From an uncultured Blautia sp. (GTDB taxonomy: Bacteria > Bacillota > Clostridia > Lachnospirales > Lachnospiraceae): DNA of 60,766 nucleotides. Of this stretch, positions 32,433 through 41,133 are shown piece after piece. Where the stretch lies: contig URHH01000002.1 in NCBI GenBank assembly GCA_900547615.1, positions 1 through 60,766 of the forward strand, in the 5' to 3' direction. The stretch's first letter is position 1. Every line of letters starts with the position of its first letter. The notes under the pieces are model-generated. The model saw only the letters and a program-made list of their open reading frames with translations. It was not told where the DNA came from and made no database searches. Both the position numbers and the translations under genes were made by a program.

Positions 32433-33866
32433 TCAGACGTTGATTTCTGCCCTGACACCAAGCATTTCCTTGTGGGAGTCCAGAATCGGACGGACTACCT
32501 TTGCAAGGAAGGCATCTGTCTGTTCTTTCGCACGGCCTACATATTTGGCCGGATCCATTGTTTTCTTTAATTCATCAAGCGAAAGATTGAACGCCGGGTC
32601 TGCTGCGATCAGTTCAAGCAGATTGTTGTCCTTTCCTTCTACTTTTACGTTCCGTCCTGCTTCCATAGAAAGCTCGCGGATACGCTCATGAAGTTCCTGA
32701 CGGTCTCCGCCTGCCTTCACTGCGTCCATCATAATATTTTCTGTTGCCATAAACGGAAGCTCGGACATGAGACGTTTCTCAATTACCTTAGGATACACAA
32801 CAAGCCCGTCCACTACGTTTAAGCAAAGATCAAGAATTCCGTCGATTGCCAGGAATCCTTCCGGAATGCTGAGACGTTTATTTGCAGAATCGTCCAGTGT
32901 TCTCTCAAACCACTGTGTGGCAGATGTGATTGCCGGATTTAAAGCGTCTACCATCACAAATCTGGAAAGGGAAGCAATTCTCTCACTTCTCATCGGATTT
33001 CTCTTATATGCCATTGCAGAAGAACCGATCTGTGATTTTTCAAATGGCTCCTCCACCTCTTTTAAGTGCTGTAAAAGACGAATATCGTTTGACATCTTAT
33101 GCGCGCTGGCTGCAATTCCTGCAAGCACGTTTAAGACACGCGTATCCACTTTACGGGAATATGTCTGTCCGGAAACAGGATAGCACTCTTTAAAGCCCAT
33201 TTTTTCTGCGATCATCGGATCGATTTTATCAATTGTTTCCTGATCTCCGTCAAACAGCTCCAGGAAACTTGCCTGTGTTCCTGTTGTACCCTTTGAGCCG
33301 AGAAGCTTCATTGTGCTGATCACGTATTCCAAATCCTCAAGATCAAGAAGAAATTCCTGTGTCCAGAGTGTGGCACGTTTTCCGACAGTTGTCGGCTGCG
33401 CCGGCTGGAAATGTGTAAATGCAAGAGTCGGCTGTGCTTTATATTTATCTGCAAATTTAGACAGCTCTGCAATGACATTGATAAGCTTCTTCTGTACCAG
33501 CTTTAATGCCTCTGTCATTACAATAATATCTGTATTGTCTCCTACATAGCAGGAGGTTGCGCCAAGGTGGATGATTCCCTTTGCTTTCGGACACTGTACG
33601 CCGTAAGCGTACACATGTGACATTACGTCGTGGCGTACCTGACGCTCTCTCTCTTTGGCCACCTCATAATTAATATCGTCTGCATGGCTTTTCAGCTCGT
33701 CAATCTGTTCCTGAGTAATATTAAGACCCAGCTCTTTTTCTGTTTCTGCAAGGGCGATCCACAGCTTTCTCCATGTGCGGAATTTCATATCCGGTGAAAA
33801 AATATACTGCATTTCCCTGCTTGCATAACGCTCTGATAAAGGACTTACATATCTGTCTGTACTCAT
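32433..33866 (-). CDS. purB: adenylosuccinate lyase
   Basis: 477 residues of the fumarase/aspartase superfamily, with HLGATSCYVGDN, TVGKRATLW and the signature loop GSSAMAYKRNPMRSE. It acts twice in purine synthesis: releasing fumarate from SAICAR and from adenylosuccinate. The ATG at 33866 has GGGAG 7 bases upstream; the ATG two codons earlier lies too close. Its position between purC (which makes SAICAR) and purA (which makes adenylosuccinate) gathers both substrates' producers in one operon. Confidence 0.96.
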   Translation of the reverse strand: MSTDRYVSPLSERYASREMQYIFSPDMKFRTWRKLWIALAETEKELGLNITQEQIDELKSHADDINYEVAKERERQVRHDVMSHVYAYGVQCPKAKGIIHLGATSCYVGDNTDIIVMTEALKLVQKKLINVIAELSKFADKYKAQPTLAFTHFQPAQPTTVGKRATLWTQEFLLDLEDLEYVISTMKLLGSKGTTGTQASFLELFDGDQETIDKIDPMIAEKMGFKECYPVSGQTYSRKVDTRVLNVLAGIAASAHKMSNDIRLLQHLKEVEEPFEKSQIGSSAMAYKRNPMRSERIASLSRFVMVDALNPAITSATQWFERTLDDSANKRLSIPEGFLAIDGILDLCLNVVDGLVVYPKVIEKRLMSELPFMATENIMMDAVKAGGDRQELHERIRELSMEAGRNVKVEGKDNNLLELIAADPAFNLSLDELKKTMDPAKYVGRAKEQTDAFLAKVVRPILDSHKEMLGVRAEINV

Positions 33867-33885
33867 CTTCATTCTCCCGCTTATA

Positions 33886-34593
33886 TTATTCTAAACCAAG
33901 ACGATGGAATACTTCGTTATAAGCTTCCTCTACATTGCCCATGTCGCGTCTGAAACGGTCTTTGTCCAGTTTCTCATTTGTATTTACATCCCACAGACGG
34001 CAGGTATCCGGAGAAACCTCGTCTGCAAGAAGGATTTTTCCGTGGAAACGTCCAAACTCAATTTTAAAATCGATCAGTTTCATTCCTGCATTGAGGAAAT
34101 ACTCTTTCATGATCTCGTTTACTTTCAGTGTATATGTACGGATTTCATCCAGCTCTTCTTTTGTTGCAAGACCAAGCGCCAGTGCATAATCGTCATTGAT
34201 GAACGGATCGCCCAGGTCATCATTTTTGTAGCTGAACTCTAAAATCGGGCAGAGAAGCTCTCTTCCCTCTTCTACACCCATACGTTTGGAAAAACTTCCA
34301 GCTGCAACATTGCGGACAATTACTTCAAGAGGTACAATGTCCACTTTCTTTACTGCAGTCTCTCTATCGTTTAATTCTTCGATGAAATGTGTCGGGATTC
34401 CGGCAGCCTCAAATTTCTGAAAAACAAGATTTGTCATGCGGTTGTTGATCACACCTTTTCCGCTGATAGTGCCCTTTTTCTCTCCGTTAAATGCAGTCGC
34501 GTCATCCTTGTAGCTGACGATTACCACGTCCGGGTCCTCAGTTGCAAACACTTTCTTTGCTTTTCCTTCGTAAAGCTGTTCTTTTTTCTCCAT
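33886..34593 (-). CDS. purC: SAICAR synthetase
   Basis: 235 residues. YEGKAKKVF at the N-terminus, DDATAFNG, VPLEVIVRNVAAGS and LADEVSPDTCRLWD are the PurC motifs. It couples aspartate to CAIR using ATP. ATG at 34593 has AGGTGA upstream; the GTG three codons earlier lies in the ribosome binding site. First gene of the operon, 45-50 bases after a sigma-A promoter. No purine riboswitch is visible in the leader. Confidence 0.96.
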   Translation of the reverse strand: MEKKEQLYEGKAKKVFATEDPDVVIVSYKDDATAFNGEKKGTISGKGVINNRMTNLVFQKFEAAGIPTHFIEELNDRETAVKKVDIVPLEVIVRNVAAGSFSKRMGVEEGRELLCPILEFSYKNDDLGDPFINDDYALALGLATKEELDEIRTYTLKVNEIMKEYFLNAGMKLIDFKIEFGRFHGKILLADEVSPDTCRLWDVNTNEKLDKDRFRRDMGNVEEAYNEVFHRLGLE

Positions 34594-34645
34594 GTCTTTC
34601 ACCTGTTCCTTTCGTACTTTCGATAAAGTTTAACACACTCTAAAA

Positions 34646-34674
34646 ATTATATAACAATCAATGCCTAAAAGCAA
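34646..34674 (-). promoter_or_regulatory. promoter of purC-purB-purA
   Basis: Minus strand TTGCTT (34674-34669), 17 bases, TATAAT (34651-34646). Confidence 0.7.
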
Positions 34675-34723
34675 CTAGGAAACTTAATAAAACAGGAAAA
34701 TTCTTCAGAAGATATAAAAAACT

Positions 34724-34776
34724 GTGAGACAGCATCAACGATCTCTGCCGAGATTATTGTAAAAATGCTGCCTCAC
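34724..34776 (-). terminator. terminator of the amino-acid ABC operon
   Basis: GTGAGGCAGCAT pairs with ATGCTGTCTCAC, with an inner ATCTC/GAGAT hairpin at the apex. TTTTTT follows on the minus strand. Confidence 0.85.
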
Positions 34777-34801
34777 CTTGCATCTTCTGTTTCTTAAATT
34801 T

Positions 34802-35491
34802 TTAATTTTCCTGATGGAACTTTCCGAGAAATTCCCTCATTCTTGCATTATCTGAGGAAAATACTTCCTGGGAAGTTCCCTCCACTGCAATGACTCCCTT
34901 ATCCATAAAAATCACATAATCGGAAATATCTCTGGCAAATGACATTTCATGAGTGACGATCACCATTGTAATATGCTCTTTTGCCAGATCACGGATCACC
35001 TTTAAGATTTCTCCTGTAAGCTCCGGATCAAGAGCGGACGTGGGCTCGTCAAAAAACAGGATCTTCGGATTCATACAAAGTGCTCTTGCAATGGAAACTC
35101 TCTGCTGCTGCCCGCCGGAAAGCTGATAAGGGTATGCTTTTTCCTTATCGGAGAGTCCCATTTTTTTCAGAAGCTCTCTCGCCTGTGCGTAAACCTCTTC
35201 TTTTTTCCGCTTCTGCACTTTTATGGGAGCGTCCACAATGTTTTTCAGAACAGAAAAGTGGGGAAACAGATTGAAATTCTGAAAAACAAGCCCTACTTCT
35301 CCTTCTTTTATGATCTCACCGGAATCCGGCGTCTCAAGTCCTGTTGCACATCGCAGAAGCGTGGATTTTCCGGAGCCGGAAGGACCGATAATACTTAAAA
35401 CCTCCCCCTCCTTTACCTGAAGGGAAATATCTTTTAATACTTCAAGCTCTCCAAAGCTTTTTTTAATATGTCTCATCTCAAACAGTTTCAT
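34802..35491 (-). CDS. polar amino-acid ABC transporter ATP-binding protein
   Basis: 229 residues. Walker A GPSGSGKSTLL, Q-loop VFQNFNLFPH, signature LSGGQQQRVSIARAL, Walker B ILFFDEPTSALD and switch H in VTHEMSF: the GlnQ/ArtM type. It powers import by the permease encoded just upstream (gap 19 bases). Last gene of the binding protein-permease-ATPase operon, followed by a terminator. Family members in other bacteria serve cystine, glutamine, arginine or histidine; the substrate is not assignable here. Confidence 0.96.
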   Translation of the reverse strand: MKLFEMRHIKKSFGELEVLKDISLQVKEGEVLSIIGPSGSGKSTLLRCATGLETPDSGEIIKEGEVGLVFQNFNLFPHFSVLKNIVDAPIKVQKRKKEEVYAQARELLKKMGLSDKEKAYPYQLSGGQQQRVSIARALCMNPKILFFDEPTSALDPELTGEILKVIRDLAKEHITMVIVTHEMSFARDISDYVIFMDKGVIAVEGTSQEVFSSDNARMREFLGKFHQEN

Positions 35492-35510
35492 ATAACTTTC
35501 CTTCCCAGAA

Positions 35511-36161
35511 TCATCGGTAATAATTCATCTTCTGCTCTGCTTTTTCCATGACAACCGCCACGATCAAATTGAAAATATAGTAAAAAATACCGGCGATCAC
35601 AAACGGTATCATCGTCGTCTGTGCGCTTGCAATCTGCTTTGCAATGGTAAACATCTCCGCAACTGCAACTACAAAAGCGAGAGACGTATCTTTTACAAGG
35701 GTAATGACCTCATTTGTAATGGAAGGCAGAATGCGCTTTAGCACCTGTGGGAAAATAATCCGGAAAAACGTCTGCCCTTTTGTATATCCCAGAATTTTTG
35801 CCGCCTCATACTGTCCCACGGACATGGACTCGATTCCGCCTCTGTATATTTCCGCAAAATACGCCGCGTAATTGATCACAAATGCAATGAATACTGCGAT
35901 CAGGCTGTAACTCATGGAAATGCGGATCCCGAAAATAAAATACGGTCCGAAATATACTACCATAAGCTGCAGCATAAGGGGCGTTCCCCTCATAATGGAA
36001 ATGTATGCGGAAACAATTCCACGAATCACTTTGCTTTTTGACATTCTTCCAAAGCATACAAGAAGTCCCAGCGGAAGCGAAAACAAAAGCGTCACCACAA
36101 AAATCTCCACTGTTACCAGCATTCCTTTTGAAAGCTGCGCAAGCATTACTGTTAAGGTCAT
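35511..36161 (-). CDS. polar amino-acid ABC transporter permease
   Basis: 216 residues, about five membrane helices, with the HisM/GlnP-type loop YAAYFAEIYRGGIESMSVGQYEAAKILGYTKGQTF, the ATPase contact site (seen here in two parts: AEIYRGGIESM and GQYEAAKILGY). One permease gene only, so it probably forms a homodimer. It starts 18 bases after the binding-protein stop. Confidence 0.95.
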   Translation of the reverse strand: MTLTVMLAQLSKGMLVTVEIFVVTLLFSLPLGLLVCFGRMSKSKVIRGIVSAYISIMRGTPLMLQLMVVYFGPYFIFGIRISMSYSLIAVFIAFVINYAAYFAEIYRGGIESMSVGQYEAAKILGYTKGQTFFRIIFPQVLKRILPSITNEVITLVKDTSLAFVVAVAEMFTIAKQIASAQTTMIPFVIAGIFYYIFNLIVAVVMEKAEQKMNYYR

Positions 36162-36179
36162 ATCCTGTCTCTGCCTTTC

Positions 36180-36986
36180 TTATTTTTCTGCTTCTTCTCC
36201 GCCAATACAAAGCATATCTGCAACTTCGTACTGCTCTGCGAGTTTATCAATTTCTCCTGCTTCATATAACTTCATTACTTCTGCCCACACCGTATCGCGA
36301 AGCTCTTCGTTTCCCTTTGCAAAACCGATGGCATACTGTTCTGTCTGGATCGGCTCCTCCAGAATCTTGTATTTTCCTTCTTCACGCTCTGCAAGCTGGT
36401 ATTTCGCAACTCCAATATCCACTGCAACCGCGTCTGCCGCACCGGAATCAATATTCATAAAAGCCGTATTGTAATCCGGATTTTCTGTAAGAGAGCCGAA
36501 GCTTTCTGTCAGAGCCTTATTGTCGTCGCTGTTTAAAGCATCAAGCGCTGCGGAAGCCGCCTGTACCACCACATTTTTGCCTTTTAAGTCTTCCAGCTTC
36601 TCGATTCCGGAATCTGCCGCAACTACGATGACCTGCTCATTATTCAGGTAAGGATCGGACCATGTGTAATCGTCTTCCCGTCCATTCATGGTAAAACCGT
36701 TCCAGATGCAGTCGATATTCCCGGAATTTAATTCCATATCCTTGGAATCCCAGTTGATCGGTTTTTTCACCAGTTCCCAGCCGAGATTGTCGCATACCTT
36801 CTGTGCTGTATCCAGATCAAATCCAACGTATTCTCCATTGTCGTCCATGTATCCGAACGGCGGATATTCTGCATCAAATCCAACTACCAGTTCTTTATTT
36901 TCCGCGTCTGCAGAAACAGTGACTGCGGAAACACAACCCATTGTAAGTAAACCTGCCATGACTGCTGCGAACATCTTTATCTTCAT
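36180..36986 (-). CDS. amino-acid-binding protein of the ABC importer
   Basis: 268 residues of the family 3 solute-binding type: VVGFDAEYPPFGYMD, GFDLDTAQKVCDNLGW, DCIWNGFTMNGRED and KGKNVVVQAASAALDAL. The signal peptide has a cysteine in LLTMGC, but the -3 to -1 residues TMG do not fit a good lipobox, and VSADA before EN is a possible signal peptidase I site, so anchoring is uncertain. GAGGAGG precedes the ATG and a near-consensus promoter lies ~75 bases upstream. Confidence 0.94.
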   Translation of the reverse strand: MKIKMFAAVMAGLLTMGCVSAVTVSADAENKELVVGFDAEYPPFGYMDDNGEYVGFDLDTAQKVCDNLGWELVKKPINWDSKDMELNSGNIDCIWNGFTMNGREDDYTWSDPYLNNEQVIVVAADSGIEKLEDLKGKNVVVQAASAALDALNSDDNKALTESFGSLTENPDYNTAFMNIDSGAADAVAVDIGVAKYQLAEREEGKYKILEEPIQTEQYAIGFAKGNEELRDTVWAEVMKLYEAGEIDKLAEQYEVADMLCIGGEEAEK

Positions 36987-37062
36987 AATTGCTCCTCCTC
37001 ATATTTCGATATTTGTTTTATTATGCTATCACTGAGTTACTCTACCTTGTTGAAGTGTTTTT

Positions 37063-37091
37063 AATATAGCATACTCGTTTTTATATGTCAA
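37063..37091 (-). promoter_or_regulatory. promoter of the amino-acid ABC operon
   Basis: Minus strand TTGACA (37091-37086), 17 bases, TATATT (37068-37063). The -35 begins 7 bases after the degV terminator. Confidence 0.85.
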
Positions 37092-37097
37092 GCAAAA

Positions 37098-37142
37098 AAA
37101 CTCTTTTTTGAAAGTATTTTTATCACTTCCAAAAAAGAGTTT
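37098..37142 (-). terminator. terminator of degV
   Basis: AAACTCTTTTTTG pairs with CAAAAAAGAGTTT, with an inner AAGT/ACTT; TTTT follows. It starts 6 bases after the degV stop. Confidence 0.9.
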
Positions 37143-37147
37143 CTCTC

Positions 37148-38017
37148 TTAACGCTCTTCTCCTGCAAAGAAAAGAGCAACCGTTCCCGGACCGGAATGCG
37201 CGCCGATGGTAGCACCCACATAGTTGATTAGGACCGTATCAATATTATATTTTTCTTTTACTTTCTTTTCTACGTATTTCGCGTCTTCCTCGCAGTCTCC
37301 GTGGCTGATAAAGATTGTGTGACAGGAATCTTTATATCTGCCCAGTTTCTCTTCCATGAGATTCACAAGCTCCTGAAGCGCCTTTTTTCTTCCTCTGCTC
37401 TTTCCGATATTTACAAGCTTTCCTTCTCCGTCTACATGAAGAACCGGCTTGATGTTCAGCATGCTTCCCACAATGGCAGTTGTTTTGGAAACCCTGCCTC
37501 CGCGGTGCAGATGGAAGAGATCATCTACTGTAAATAAATGAACAATATGCTTTCTGTTTTCTTCCACCCATTTGGCAACAGTATCCATATCTTCTCCAGC
37601 CTCTTTATGCTGCTGCGCAAGATATACGAGAAGCCCCTGACCAAGAGAAGCAGAAAGAGAATCGATCACTTTTACAGAACGCTCCGGATATTCCTCCGCA
37701 AGTTCCTCTGCCGCAATGCGGGCGCTGTTATACGTTCCGCTTAAACCACTGGAAAACGCAATGTGCAGGACATCTTTTCCCTCTTTTAAATATGGCTCTA
37801 TAAGCGCCCTTGCATCGTCCGGGTTTACCTGCGCTGTTGCGGGAAGAGAACCCTTTCTCATAGCCTCATAAAACTCATGATCCGGCAAAAAATTCCCATG
37901 TGTATAATTTTTTCCGTCCATAGAATAACTTAAATAAGTACAGCCAACTCCATGTTCTTTATAATATTCTTCCGGAAGGTCTGAATTATTATCTGTTGTA
38001 ATTACATAATCTCTCAT
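37148..38017 (-). CDS. DegV-family fatty-acid-binding protein
   Basis: 289 residues with the DegV pattern: ITTDNNSDLPEEYYKEHGV at the N-terminus, TAQVNPDDA, IAFSSGLSGTYNSARIAAEEL, DSLSASLGQGLL, and GPGTVALFF at the end. DegV/FakB proteins hold a fatty acid for phosphorylation by FakA; whether this copy is a FakB partner cannot be told, and no fakA is nearby. Monocistronic with its own terminator. Confidence 0.95.
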   Translation of the reverse strand: MRDYVITTDNNSDLPEEYYKEHGVGCTYLSYSMDGKNYTHGNFLPDHEFYEAMRKGSLPATAQVNPDDARALIEPYLKEGKDVLHIAFSSGLSGTYNSARIAAEELAEEYPERSVKVIDSLSASLGQGLLVYLAQQHKEAGEDMDTVAKWVEENRKHIVHLFTVDDLFHLHRGGRVSKTTAIVGSMLNIKPVLHVDGEGKLVNIGKSRGRKKALQELVNLMEEKLGRYKDSCHTIFISHGDCEEDAKYVEKKVKEKYNIDTVLINYVGATIGAHSGPGTVALFFAGEER

Positions 38018-38089
38018 GCCTTATTTCCCCCTCGCTGAAACGTATCTTTTATTCAATTATGCAAATTATATCATTTTGTTTTTTGAATT

Positions 38090-39283
38090 TCAAGAATTAT
38101 TTTCCTCTTTTTCCTGCTCCTCCAATGACTGTAAGGCTGCCTGAAGCTGATTATCCTCCTCCATCGTAATTTCTGTCTGATTAAAAAGCTCCGGATCCAG
38201 CTTTACCGGAATATCTGGCTCAATGCCCTCCCCGTGTATATTTTTGCCTTTTGGCGTATAATATTTGGAAACCGTAAGTTTTACCGCGCTTCCGTCAGAC
38301 ATGGGATACAATGCCTGCACAACGCCTTTTCCAAAGGTCGTTGTTCCCACGATCGTGCCGACTCCATAATCCTGCACAGCTCCTGCAAAAATTTCCGAAG
38401 CACTTGCGCTTCCTTCATTTACAAGAACTGCAAGCGGCATATCAAGAGGATGCTTTCCATCACAGGTCTCTTCCATTTTATTCCCATACTTATCTTCTGT
38501 ATATACGATAAGTCCTTCCGGAAGAATCCACCCAAGCACATCGCACACAGAGCTTAAAAGACCGCCGGGGTTGTCGCGAAGATCTATGACCAGCTTTTCC
38601 ATTCCCTGTTTTTCCAGATTTTCAAACGTTTCTTTATACTGCTCAAAGGTAACTCCTTTAAACTCTGTAATCTCAATATAGCCTGTTTTTTCGTCCAGCA
38701 TCTCGCCATGTACACTGGGCAATTCTACATCTGCAATCTTTACAGAAATTTTCAGTGTTTCCTCCACGTCCTCTCTGTGAACTGTAAGTGAAACCGCGTC
38801 TGCTTCCTGATTTTTTATATAGTCTGCCACCTCTTCCATTTCCCAGTCTGTAATATCTTTTCCGTCTATGGCGCTTATAATATCATTTACCTTAATTCCT
38901 GCCTCGTATGCGGAACCGCCTTCATAGCATTCTGCGATTTTCACGCCTCCGTCCGGGTTTTTCTGCATGGCAACGCCGATTCCCACATAAGAGCCCTCTG
39001 TTTCCGTGTTCTGTTCCTCATATTCTTCCGCTGTATAATAGCAGGAATACGGATCGTTCAGTCCGTATAAAAGCCCGGCATACATCCCTTCTGCCAGAGC
39101 GTCCTCATCTTTTTCTTCCAGATAATTTGTGTCGATCACCTTTTCCAGTGTCCTTAACTTTTCCGCATATTCTCTGTTTGCCAGCACCGTATCCCCGCCG
39201 TAAATGCTGACAAATCTTCCAAGCATGACTACTGCGACAACAGCGCCTCCTGCTGCCGCTCCTTTCCAGAATTGTCTGTCCAT
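38090..39283 (-). CDS. S41 carboxy-terminal processing protease (CtpA/CtpB-type)
   Basis: 397 residues. N-terminal membrane anchor (~8-26), PDZ domain with GSAYEAGIKVNDIISAIDG, then the S41 core with RDNPGGLL, catalytic Ser in NEGSASASEIFAGA and catalytic Lys in TFGKGVVQ. It cleaves extracytoplasmic proteins from their C-terminal end. ATG at 39283 has GGAG 8 bases upstream; a GTG three codons earlier is worse placed. It follows ftsEX with a terminator between, as in many Firmicutes where ftsE-ftsX-ctp are neighbours. Confidence 0.95.
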   Translation of the reverse strand: MDRQFWKGAAAGGAVVAVVMLGRFVSIYGGDTVLANREYAEKLRTLEKVIDTNYLEEKDEDALAEGMYAGLLYGLNDPYSCYYTAEEYEEQNTETEGSYVGIGVAMQKNPDGGVKIAECYEGGSAYEAGIKVNDIISAIDGKDITDWEMEEVADYIKNQEADAVSLTVHREDVEETLKISVKIADVELPSVHGEMLDEKTGYIEITEFKGVTFEQYKETFENLEKQGMEKLVIDLRDNPGGLLSSVCDVLGWILPEGLIVYTEDKYGNKMEETCDGKHPLDMPLAVLVNEGSASASEIFAGAVQDYGVGTIVGTTTFGKGVVQALYPMSDGSAVKLTVSKYYTPKGKNIHGEGIEPDIPVKLDPELFNQTEITMEEDNQLQAALQSLEEQEKEENNS

Positions 39284-39306
39284 ATTTTCCACTCCACTTG
39301 TAAAGT

Positions 39307-39339
39307 AAAAAAAGCCGCCGTATTCCAGCAGCTTTTTTT
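39307..39339 (-). terminator. terminator after ftsX
   Basis: AAAAAAAGC and GCTTTTTTT flank a stem with two interior mismatches; the U-tract is on the minus strand after the stem. Confidence 0.75.
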
Positions 39340-39364
39340 CTGTATTTATTTTATCTTATTTTTC

Positions 39365-40270
39365 TCACACCTTCAAGTGCTTTCTTGTTGTTAAAAAGCT
39401 TCCCACAAGACCGATTCCGATTCCAAGAGCAAGTCCGATCGGAAGAAGTGTGCGGTAAATCTCCATAACCGGAATAAAATCCACGATCATTGTCAGCACA
39501 TTGAATTTTGTAAATATGTACTGCACAGTAGAATTATATACAAAGAACAGACCGACTAAAGGAATTGCCGCACCGATAATTCCAAGCACAACGCCTTCCA
39601 GAACAAAAGGAAGACGTACAAACGCATCGGTTGCACCTATGTATTTCATAATTCCGATTTCTTCTTTTCTTACAGAAATACCTACGGAAATGGTATTGCT
39701 GATAAGGAAAATGGAAATCAGGAGAAGCACTGCAATGATCACAATGGAGGCATAGGAGACAAGACGGCTTAAAGACGCCAGCGTCTCTGCTGCCTGCTGG
39801 GACTGTTCCACTTCTCTTACATGATCGAGACTTTCCACGTAAGCTACCAGTTCTCCCTGTTTTGCAATATCATTCATGTATATCTGATAGTTTGAGGAGT
39901 TTACAAGAGGATTGTCATCTTTGAATCCCTCAGCAGCCTCTGAACCTTCAAAATACTCTTTGCTGAATTTCTCCCAGGCTTCATCGGCTGATTCATAATC
40001 TACACGTTCCACCTCAGGACGAGCCTTGATCAGCTCCCCGATCTTTGCTATGTCCTCTTCGCTTGTTCCCTCATCAAAGAACACGGTAATAGGAATTTCT
40101 TTTTCCATTTTATGAGTTGCCTGATTTACATTTGTAACGATAGAATAAAAAATACCGAAAAGGAAAATACAGGCTGCCATTGTAAGGACGGAAGCAATGG
40201 AGAACATCCAGTTTCTCTTAATATTTTTAATTCCCTGCTTCAGATTAAACCATAATGTACTAGGCCTCAT
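39365..40270 (-). CDS. ftsX: cell-division ABC permease FtsX
   Basis: 301 residues with four membrane helices (one near the N-terminus, three near the C-terminus) and a large extracellular loop between ~50 and ~160. The cytoplasmic signature NTISVGISVRKEEIGIMKYIGATDAFVRLPF is the FtsX coupling region. With FtsE it activates peptidoglycan hydrolases at the division site, or regulates them in spore formers. ATG at 40270 has AAGGAGG upstream and overlaps the ftsE 3' end by 11 bases. Confidence 0.96.
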   Translation of the reverse strand: MRPSTLWFNLKQGIKNIKRNWMFSIASVLTMAACIFLFGIFYSIVTNVNQATHKMEKEIPITVFFDEGTSEEDIAKIGELIKARPEVERVDYESADEAWEKFSKEYFEGSEAAEGFKDDNPLVNSSNYQIYMNDIAKQGELVAYVESLDHVREVEQSQQAAETLASLSRLVSYASIVIIAVLLLISIFLISNTISVGISVRKEEIGIMKYIGATDAFVRLPFVLEGVVLGIIGAAIPLVGLFFVYNSTVQYIFTKFNVLTMIVDFIPVMEIYRTLLPIGLALGIGIGLVGSFLTTRKHLKV

Positions 40271-40943
40271 GATACCCTCCTTCTTTCTCATCACTTACGA
40301 TCACGCCGTCGTGCATGGTGAGAACACGCTTTTTCATGGAGTTTACAATCTCCTTATTGTGGGTAACAACAAGAACCGTAGTTCCTCTCTCGTTAATCTG
40401 TTCCAGAAGTGCCATAATCTCCTCTGAAGTTTTCGGGTCAAGATTTCCTGTAGGCTCGTCTGCCAGAAGAATATCCGGACGGTTTACGAGGGCTCTTGCA
40501 AGGGCAACTCTCTGCTGCTCTCCTCCGGAAAGCTCATCAGGATAAGATTTATACTTTCCTGCAAGACCTACCTCCTGTAAAACCTCAGGCACACGCTTTC
40601 TTATCACACGTGTCGGGCGTCCGATGACACGCTGGGCAAACGCCACATTTTCATATACGTCCCTGTCTTTTAAAAGACGGAAATCCTGGAACACAACGCC
40701 AAGTTTTCTTCTGTATTTTGCAACTCTTCTGTGGCGCATTCCTTCCAGACGCTCTCCGCTTACCGTGATCGCGCCTGATGTGGAATCAAGTTCTTTCATA
40801 AGCAGCTTGATAAGAGTAGATTTGCCGGATCCGCTGCTTCCTACTACAAACACGAACTCTCCCTTATCCACATGTAAGTTTACATGATTGACAGCCGGAA
40901 GACCCGGACCGTATGATTTACTTACATCTTCTAAATCTATCAT
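40260..40943 (-). CDS. ftsE: cell-division ATP-binding protein FtsE
   Basis: 227 residues, complete ABC ATPase: Walker A GSSGSGKSTL, Q-loop VFQDFRLL, signature LSGGEQQRVALARAL, Walker B ILLADEPTGNLD and switch His in VTHNKEIV. YGPGLPAVNHVNL near the N-terminus is typical of FtsE. Overlaps ftsX, so both are made together. CAGGAGG lies upstream of the ATG. Confidence 0.96.
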   Translation of the reverse strand: MIDLEDVSKSYGPGLPAVNHVNLHVDKGEFVFVVGSSGSGKSTLIKLLMKELDSTSGAITVSGERLEGMRHRRVAKYRRKLGVVFQDFRLLKDRDVYENVAFAQRVIGRPTRVIRKRVPEVLQEVGLAGKYKSYPDELSGGEQQRVALARALVNRPDILLADEPTGNLDPKTSEEIMALLEQINERGTTVLVVTHNKEIVNSMKKRVLTMHDGVIVSDEKEGGYHEA

Positions 40944-41133
40944 TAGAACCTCCTGTTTTATCCTGTGATTCTGTTGTTTTCACAGAGCCATATCACTCAG
41001 AAACACTAATTTTATCGTTTTGTAACATTATTGTAATATATTCCGTGATAAATTGCAACTGTTTTTTGTATCCAACTTGCGGACTCATTATAGCACAAAG
41101 AATTTTAAATGAAAACAGGAAATCCCTTTCTTT

